Source of the DNA: Macrobrachium rosenbergii
Lineage: Eukaryota > Arthropoda > Malacostraca > Decapoda > Palaemonidae
Direction of reading: 5' to 3'
NCBI RefSeq assembly: GCF_040412425.1
Contig: NC_089756.1
Span: 10,192,226 to 10,256,225 of the forward strand
DNA length: 64,000 bases
Part shown: in pieces, positions 48,201 to 56,200 of the stretch
Numbering within the stretch: position 1 is the stretch's first letter
Layout of the letters: the number at the start of each line of letters is the position of its first letter
The notes under the pieces: model-generated
Databases searched by the model: none
Told to the model about the DNA's origin: nothing
Seen by the model: the letters and a program-made list of their open reading frames with translations, nothing else
Position numbers and translations under genes: made by a program

Positions 48201-51200
48201 CCGCTTTACCCAGCTACCTCTTTCCTGCTAACCAACTGTCAACTCCTGCTAATGCCTTCCTAGAGGATGAGGAGAGGACCATCTTTGGTAGTCTGGAGGC
48301 CTCTACTGGCTATCTCATCATGAAGGCCAAACCAGGTGATAACAGGGCCCTTGAAGAAAGTAAAGTTGGATAGCAGAAGAGGAAGTACAGGCAGTTCCTG
48401 GTTATCGGCGGGGTTCTGTTCTAAGAGTGTGATGATAACCGAAAACTGCCACTGACCAAAAATCGGCGATCTTGGTGCTTTTTCGGCAATTTTCGGGGTT
48501 TATCGGTGCCGAAACGTGCCGATTTTCGGTTATCGGCGCTTCTGTTAGGTATGTATCGGCGCCAATACCCAATTATCGGTGCCGTTAAACAGAAATCGAT
48601 GATTTTCGGCACCGAAAATTGCTGATTTTTGTCGCTAGACAAGCACTGTAAAACCGGATCGCCGCTAACCGAGCCCGCTGTTAACCGGGGACTGCCTGTA
48701 CCTCAAGAGGGACGAATACGCTGACGTAGGATGATCTTGATGAAAGGTTTCTTCGTCGGCTTCCTCATTTGACGTGATGGGAGGAGGCGCTAAGTCTGCC
48801 TGATCCTGAGTAGCGGCAAGTTGCTTTTGTAAAAGCTCAAGGATGTTATCCAACTGCCGTTGGATAGGTGGTCCCAACGAAGGATCTGTGACGGCAGGAG
48901 TTTGAGGAAACATCAGAGGGCTGGTGATCGGGGAGAACACAGGTAGAGGTGTAGAGGGCACAGGTTCAGAAGCAATATCCGATTTCGGAGTAGAAACCTG
49001 ATTAACTAAACCTTTAGCCTTAGCTCTAGCAGCTGCCTTTCTGTCTGTCTCTTTGGAGTCTATCTAGATGTGCTTCCAAAACTTTCAATTTACCCTGATC
49101 CTAGTCTTTGCATTCATCACATTCAAGTTCAAACAAGCATAATTGCCCTCTACAATGGCAACACAAAATGTGAGAGTTATACTTAGCAGAAGTAAGTCTA
49201 GTATTACAGCCTTTGCTGCAATACCTAATACTAGACACGCTAGAATCTAACATACTAAGTCACAAGTCTGAATAAACTAGCTAAGCTAATAAATAGCACA
49301 CTGCCAACATGAATGAATACTTCTGCAAAGGAAAAGATACAACCATCCAGCGAAATTCAAGTTATAGCTGCTCAACCAATCACGTACAGTTGTTGACTGG
49401 CAGAAACGAATTGGGCTCTTCAGCACTGTTGTACCTATTCTTCCCCGGTAGTGGGCGGGGTCTAGTTACCTACACTAAAACAATAACGCGTTACCGCGAA
49501 TTTCAAATTTAGAACTGCCGTGGTTAAGTGAAACTAATAGCCATGTAGTTACTTGGTAAGTTACTTACATAAAACTATAGTATACTGTACTGATAAGCAA
49601 CCTCTTTTCACAAGATTTTAAATACACAATACTGTAAAAGAAAATTATCTCTATGTTCTATAAACAGAATCCTTTTACACTGCTATGCATAATTCTTGGA
49701 AATCTTTCGTTAGTTCATAAGAATTTTTTAGCTAAACAGGTTTCCTCCCATACCATTCATAAGCCCAAACTCATATGGTTACATCTTATTCCATGTGAAA
49801 CCTTGGCAAGCCAAAATGTTGCAGGGAGAAGAGCCCTGCCAGTAAATAAGACTCCGAATTCCAGAAACAAAGATAAAACTTTGTGCATATACAATTTACA
49901 AACCATTTATGTCACTTTTAATTGCAGTGAAGAGTAAAAGCAAGATACTGTGCTCGATAACTTTCTCTGCCAAATTGGAGAATGAGAACAAGGGTAGCAG
50001 GGACACATATCTATGGCATCATCAGGGATTTTAAGCACCCTGGCCTATGCTTCACCATACTTGCAAAAATATTCTACATAATAACAAGGGACCAAAATCT
50101 ATCATTCATTACCACAAGCAAATGGGTGACACTACTCCTTCTGTGTAAAGTTAAAAAGTCATTCATTACCACAAGCAAATGGGTGACACTACTCCTTCTG
50201 TGTAAAGTTAAAAAGTAACTCACTGAAAAAGAGTAAAAGACTGGTTGGAAAGGTAGTGAAGACAGAGCTAGATTACATGCTTACCAGCAAATACTGGGAC
50301 CATCAAGAATCAATCTTACGAACTGTTGAATGACAGCCCAGATGTATGGTGAGGCAAGATTTGCCTGGCAATGCCAACTGCCATCATTAATAACCTGAGC
50401 AACAAACCGTTGAAGATATATTTTTGTTATCTCATGCATGATGACCCTGATACGGATGTAAATCTTGACCAGTCATCAGCTACAAGAATAATTTTGATAG
50501 AAATAAATTTATATACATGTAGTGCCCTTATGGACACAGCTCCCTGGAACTTGGCTTGCAAACTTTATCCTTTTCAATTAGTCCTTTACAGCTCTTACTG
50601 GAAATATAATAACATTGTCTGCACTTCACACAAAAAATTTAATTAAACTGGGAAGGCACATGATCCAACATCTTGCATTATCCAGTGATCTAGCTCTTGT
50701 CTACAAAGAGGACCAGACTAGCTGATTACCAACCCAGATATACAAGCTACCTGGCAGGGAGTTTGTGCAGCTTGATGGCAGGATTGTTAAAATAAATGCT
50801 GTCTTCAAGCTGAAACCCTTAAATAATGCCTGGTTGAAGGGTTCATAGAGTTTCCTTCATAAAACTCAGTGCAAATTTGTGATTCCATTATATGGTGTTC
50901 ACTGTCAATCAAGTTATTGTAATTAATTTCCAATTTTCATCAAGAATACAAGATCCCACAGCTCAAGAACATATCAGGTTGCATTCAATCCTCTTCAGGT
51001 TTATTTGCACCCTTTATCTGCCAATCCAAAAAAATTATGAAATCAGACATTACTAAAGCACTGCAAGAGAGCAGCAAAATATCTTTTCCATTTGACCAGT
51101 CACAAAATAAGACTCAATTTGCTGGGAAAGGTTAACAGCTGAGTAAAGCTTTACTGTCAGGGGATTGCCTGATAATTCTCAAGCACGAAATTTAGAGAAA

Positions 51201-53212
51201 CCAAGATGATAATGGAACCTCCCAAAATCCACACATGAAAAAGACTAGGGTAAGGTGGCATCTTCCACAGTAAACTAGGTAAATGTACACGATAGGAACC
51301 ATCTGCCAGTGACTACAATACTAAAGATGATGGCGAAAGGCCTATTGACAAGAACTCATTATGCAAAAGTTTCACAGAGAATATAAGATGGAATGGTGGG
51401 CAGTATGTCAGCTGCTTCTTACTAAACAACATATAAGTTACTGAATGATGTGCCCAGATCTCCAGAGTTGCCTGCACAAACAAGATATTAAAGAAATTTC
51501 AACAGAATTACACAACTTGTCCTCAGGTGGGCACCCTCAATTAGGTTTGCCACCAGTTCAAGGGGTAGGTCACTGACACTGGATTGTCTTGGCATGATGG
51601 CCATAATCTTTCCTGCCAAGAGTTCTTCCAAGGTCTCTCCCCAACTGCCAAATACCCTACACTAATACTAACAGTGGCCTATAAAAGTGAGATGGAAAGG
51701 AAATACTACAAGAATAGGCATGTTCAGGGACTGTCCCCTTAGTCATCACAACAAAATACACAAAGAGAGTACAGTGTTAAAGTATTCAGGATATTTTTTC
51801 TTGAAAATGGAGTTGCTACTGTATGGGGATACCATAAAGGCAAAATGACAAATTTTAAATAAATTTGCATTTCTCATAACTAACAAACCTGCAGTCTTAA
51901 CATAAGGGAAAAGTTCTCTAGCGCCAGCTGGGGTCCGGTTAAAAAAGTTAAAGGGAAATCGGTGGCATCGGGAGATGGGCAAGATGGCGGTTGGTAGGAG
52001 GAGAAGCCAACCTCCTATGACCCATCTATAGAAGATAGTGTCAGTTTTCTCTGACCCAGGTAAAATATGAGGGGCTGGCTTGAGGTGGGTAGTGTATGTT
52101 AAGACTGCAGGTTTGTTAGTTATGGAAAATACAATCTGATTTAAAATTTGTCATTTGTTCATACACATACTCTTGGAAGGAGGACGGAGAAAGCCTCAGA
52201 ACCGACTGGAGGTTCAGCTCACCTGGTCTCACTTCCTGGATAAAGATGGGTATAGGAAGGAGTCGTAAGCCTCTGAGCTGTCAAATATGGATTATCTGTC
52301 AGTCAGACATCTGGGTAAAGAGACAAAATGAAACTCCTGTTACACTGTGCCTCAACATAGATAAGGAACTAAACTGTTGGAGACAGCAGCACTAAGATAG
52401 CATCCAGCCTTCTTGTTGTTTTATCCTCTCTCTCCTTTTAAGAGAGATTGGGTATGAAAAATCAGTCAAAACTAACGGAAAGGACTCAACACTCACCTGT
52501 ATCTAACCAGTTTCAGCGCATGATGGCTTAATTCTCTCCAATGCCTGCCAGTACAGAAGGAATTAGAAAGAGGGAGGGAGTAGACCAGTCAAACCATTCC
52601 TTCTCACTTTCAAAACCAATCATCTTATGCCGCGTCCACGGAGTCGAACTCTGTCTTCAGACTATGTCTTTACCATACAAAGTATGCAAACTCTGACCGA
52701 AACTTCATCCAGATGGCAGAGCTACAGGACAGGTGGGTTACAGGCTTTAGGTAATCAATGACACTAATCAGTCGGCAGCAAGTCGAGGCAGTGTGTGGTT
52801 GTGGTAGTGTAATGCTTACTCTACAGCTGCAACCCCCCTACCGGCACAGCCAGCTCTTTGTTATTTCACTAAATTAGTAAAAACTCATTAAACAATATTG
52901 CTGGTGGGTGCTAAACTAGTTACAAGGGAGAGATTAATGGGCTAATGATTTTGACCCTTTTTGAGGATGTGGAATACCTCGAAGGGACCCTAACCTATAT
53001 GGTTTAAGTTAGAAATATGTTGAATATTAAAAACAACTGATATCTGATCTAGTAACTACTCATCAATTATTGTGCACTGTCCTTTTACTATCATTCATAG
53101 GTAGAACAAATATATTCAGTATAAAACTACTTCATGTATTTTCACTAAATAAGTACTCTGCAAAGACTAAACGTGGCAATTTAAAAAAAAAAAACACAAA
53201 AAACAAATGTCT

Positions 53213-53245
<33 letters not shown>

Positions 53246-56200
53246 CCTCAGAGTCAGAATGGTCTTCACCTAAAACCTCCTCAGCAGGGTACCTGCAGGA
53301 ATGATCAGAAGATTGGTTATCGCTGCTTGGCATATTCGACACAGATGGTCCTGTAGTGTTGCCATCATTTGAAAAAGATAGATAATTAAAACACCACAAC
53401 TTTGGCGTATATATACCATCTGTTCCACTTCCCAACTTCTTTGACATTTTCATTTGCCTCATTTCCCTACGGTACTGGTTTCTGAGATTGTCTATTTTTT
53501 TTCACATCACTTGTCAAAACTTTGAAGCTTTTACTGGTAATCTTATTGGTTATCTCTTTGAGGGCTGCAGCACGTTGGTTTCTATTCCTATAAGAAACAC
53601 TTCTTACTTTCCACAAACATTCATGTTCGTGCAATAATTCAATTAATTCAATAATGTTATCCCGAGACCAATATGTGTTTGAGTTGGACATGATGAACAG
53701 TATCAATCTAAGAAAAAATAAAAAATGTTCTTAACTCAATCAGGATAGAAACAGACTGAAAACTGATTTTGTGTCTGGCAGCGTCATCATTTCATATTCA
53801 AAGTCAGAACAAGGGCATTGTTTGTGCCCTCTTTAACAGCAAACACGGACATTTCGTGGTTTTGTCTGGTTAAACTGTCCATTTGCAGACAATGTCTTTG
53901 TGTCTGCATTTGGTTAGAAAAAAAGTCCTGCTAGGGGCACTAGGTGAGCTACACAAGTTGTTGAGCAGCCACCATCGGACACAAGGAAAAAGTGTCCAAG
54001 GACCTGTAGGCAAGGTGGTTTGGCATAGCCAAGTACCAGCCTTCAATATCCTTTGAACCAACAGGTTCTTTTTGAATGTGATGGAAGGTCCTAGTCCCCT
54101 GACAACATGTGCTCTTGCATGCACCAAATTGGCTTCTGGATTTGAGGGAGAAGAGCAGGCCTGTCTAATTACTTCTCGAAGTCAAAAGGAGACAGTATTC
54201 TTGGACGCTTCTTTCCTGATCCAGCCTATACTAACAAAAAGCCTTTGACAACCAGGTCTGGGGTGTCTAGTCCTTTCCAGGGAGTTATGCAGTTCCCTAA
54301 CAGGACACAAAAGTAACTCAATGGGGTCATTACCAACAAAATCTGTTAAAGAGGGGATGAAGAATGTCTCAAATCTGTCGCCATGAACTGAGGGATTTTG
54401 GGTTTTAGCCACGAATCCCAGGACAAATTCGAAGGCTACTGACCCCCAAGCCCCTTGTGTGTTTAACATTAAAGGATAGTCCATGTAGTTCGTTTACTCT
54501 TTTGGAAGATGCCAAGGCCAAAAGGAAAAGAGTTTTGAGAGTTAAGTTCCTGTCTGAAGAAGCTCTTAAGGGTTCATATGGACTACGTGTCAGACTGCTC
54601 AGCACCAATGTTAGGTCCTAATTTGGAGGTTCAAGGTCTTTTGGGGAACAAGACTGCTTAAAACTCTTGAGAAGCATAGAAATCTCCCATGAAGAGGATA
54701 AATTCATGTCTTTGAGACGTAGAACTAAGCCTAAAGCAACCCTGTAACCCTTGATGGCAGATATTGAAAGAAACTTCTCCCTACAACACCATCCAGAGAG
54801 AACAAAATACAATAAGAGCATCAATGGACTGTGCCAATGAAATGGACACTTTTGACTTGCATACCCTTATGCTATAGCTAAATATATAGGAGACATTACA
54901 TACTCATTAAAAAGATATTCTTGTTACATTAAACTGTGTGAGAACCTCATAACTGGGATAGACAATGACACCTACTTCTCTTACCTGCCCCTTTCAGTAC
55001 CAAACATTAGACTTTGATGAACATGTTCCACTTTTTTTTTTATTATTCCAAGTGATCTACTTTTACCTCTTTGGCCACAGTTCTGAAATGGTAATTTCAC
55101 ACAAATTACAATGACTAGCTTCCTTCTCTGTATAATTACTGAAATTCCTTGGGGTAAAGCACAGTACTAATGTAAGAAGTGAAATTTTTCATAAAAAAAA
55201 AAAAAGTTCCACCATGAGATAAAACTCTTACCTTTCATAAGGCTGGCATGAGACTTACTCTTAATCATTATATAATTCTTATTCAACTGTATACCTGACA
55301 ATGGAATAATACGTATGGCTTTCTGGGTCAGGTTAGGCTGGGAGGCACACGAATGGAAAACCTTCCTTCCCAGGAAAGGACCAAGCAACATGGGACACGT
55401 TACATTCTCCCTGTATTTTATCTATTGACTTACAGCATTCTTGGTTAGCCCCTAGCCTAGTGAGGACCTAGTTAGGCCAGGAAAGATTAAGTTAGGAAGC
55501 AATTCTGTATTATACTTGGTGACTTGAAGCACTCTAGGTTTAGCCCCAAGGCTAGGTGAGGGCCCTGTGCCTAGGGTGAGTTGGAAAGCAGTAGGGGAAT
55601 TTTGTTAGAATGTCATCTATGTTGAAACATTTTCATGCTAAATAAATTTTTAAGTGATTTATTACTGCTGATGTGCATGAGTGCCGTAGGTTCCCCGCCC
55701 CCCAACCCTAAAACCATGGCTTCCCACTGGGTTTCCCCATAGCCTAATTATTGAATAAAGGCCTAGGATAAAACTTTACTTTAGTTGTGCGGCCTGATTC
55801 CTGCCAGTCGTTGACCAGGACAGGTTCTTCATATATAAATAGACTTAAACCTTTACTATAATGCCAGGTCCTGACCTAACCAGATCTTACCTACTTAACA
55901 TAACTTAGGGCAGTGTGCCCTGGCCTGGCCAGGGGGGCTTCACCCCCTTTGGACACCCCCAAAAAGGCCGTAACCTGTCCTGGTCGGCAACTGGTGGGAA
56001 TCAGGACGCGCAACTACAGTAAAATTTTACCAGGCCTAGGAGCATGGAAAAAAATTGATTTTCAGTGACTGTGATATTTATTAATGCATAAAATCACAAT
56101 AAAACACCAGAAAAAAATAATTTACTCATGTATTTGATGGCGCGAATGCAAAATGTGGGGTCAAAGTTCCTCGGTGGACGAGTCGGTAGAGTTCTCGGCT

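Larger units (their letters stand above)
35109..49582 (-). mobile_element. DIRS1-like retrotransposon D (interrupted by DIRS C, a TTAA element and a MITE)
   Basis: Begins TGACATTTTTATGATAAAAT at 35109 and ends near 49582. Inverted terminal repeats at 35140-35390 and 49390-49580 share GGAAGAATAGGTACAACAGT and CAGTTTCACTTAACCGCGG-type blocks in opposite sense. Its own parts on the minus strand are 5' repeat, gag (49260-47418), RT (47400-44500), RNase H (44500-43700) and recombinase (43450-42525). Insertions are C (35396-41987), the TTAA element (45158-47305) and a MITE (48388-48698). Removing them leaves about 5.4 kb. Confidence 0.85.

Noticed and set aside
53181..53243. Ser-Leu repeat tail of the MADF frame
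   Set aside because: Read-through of the (GA)n tract; probably not coding.
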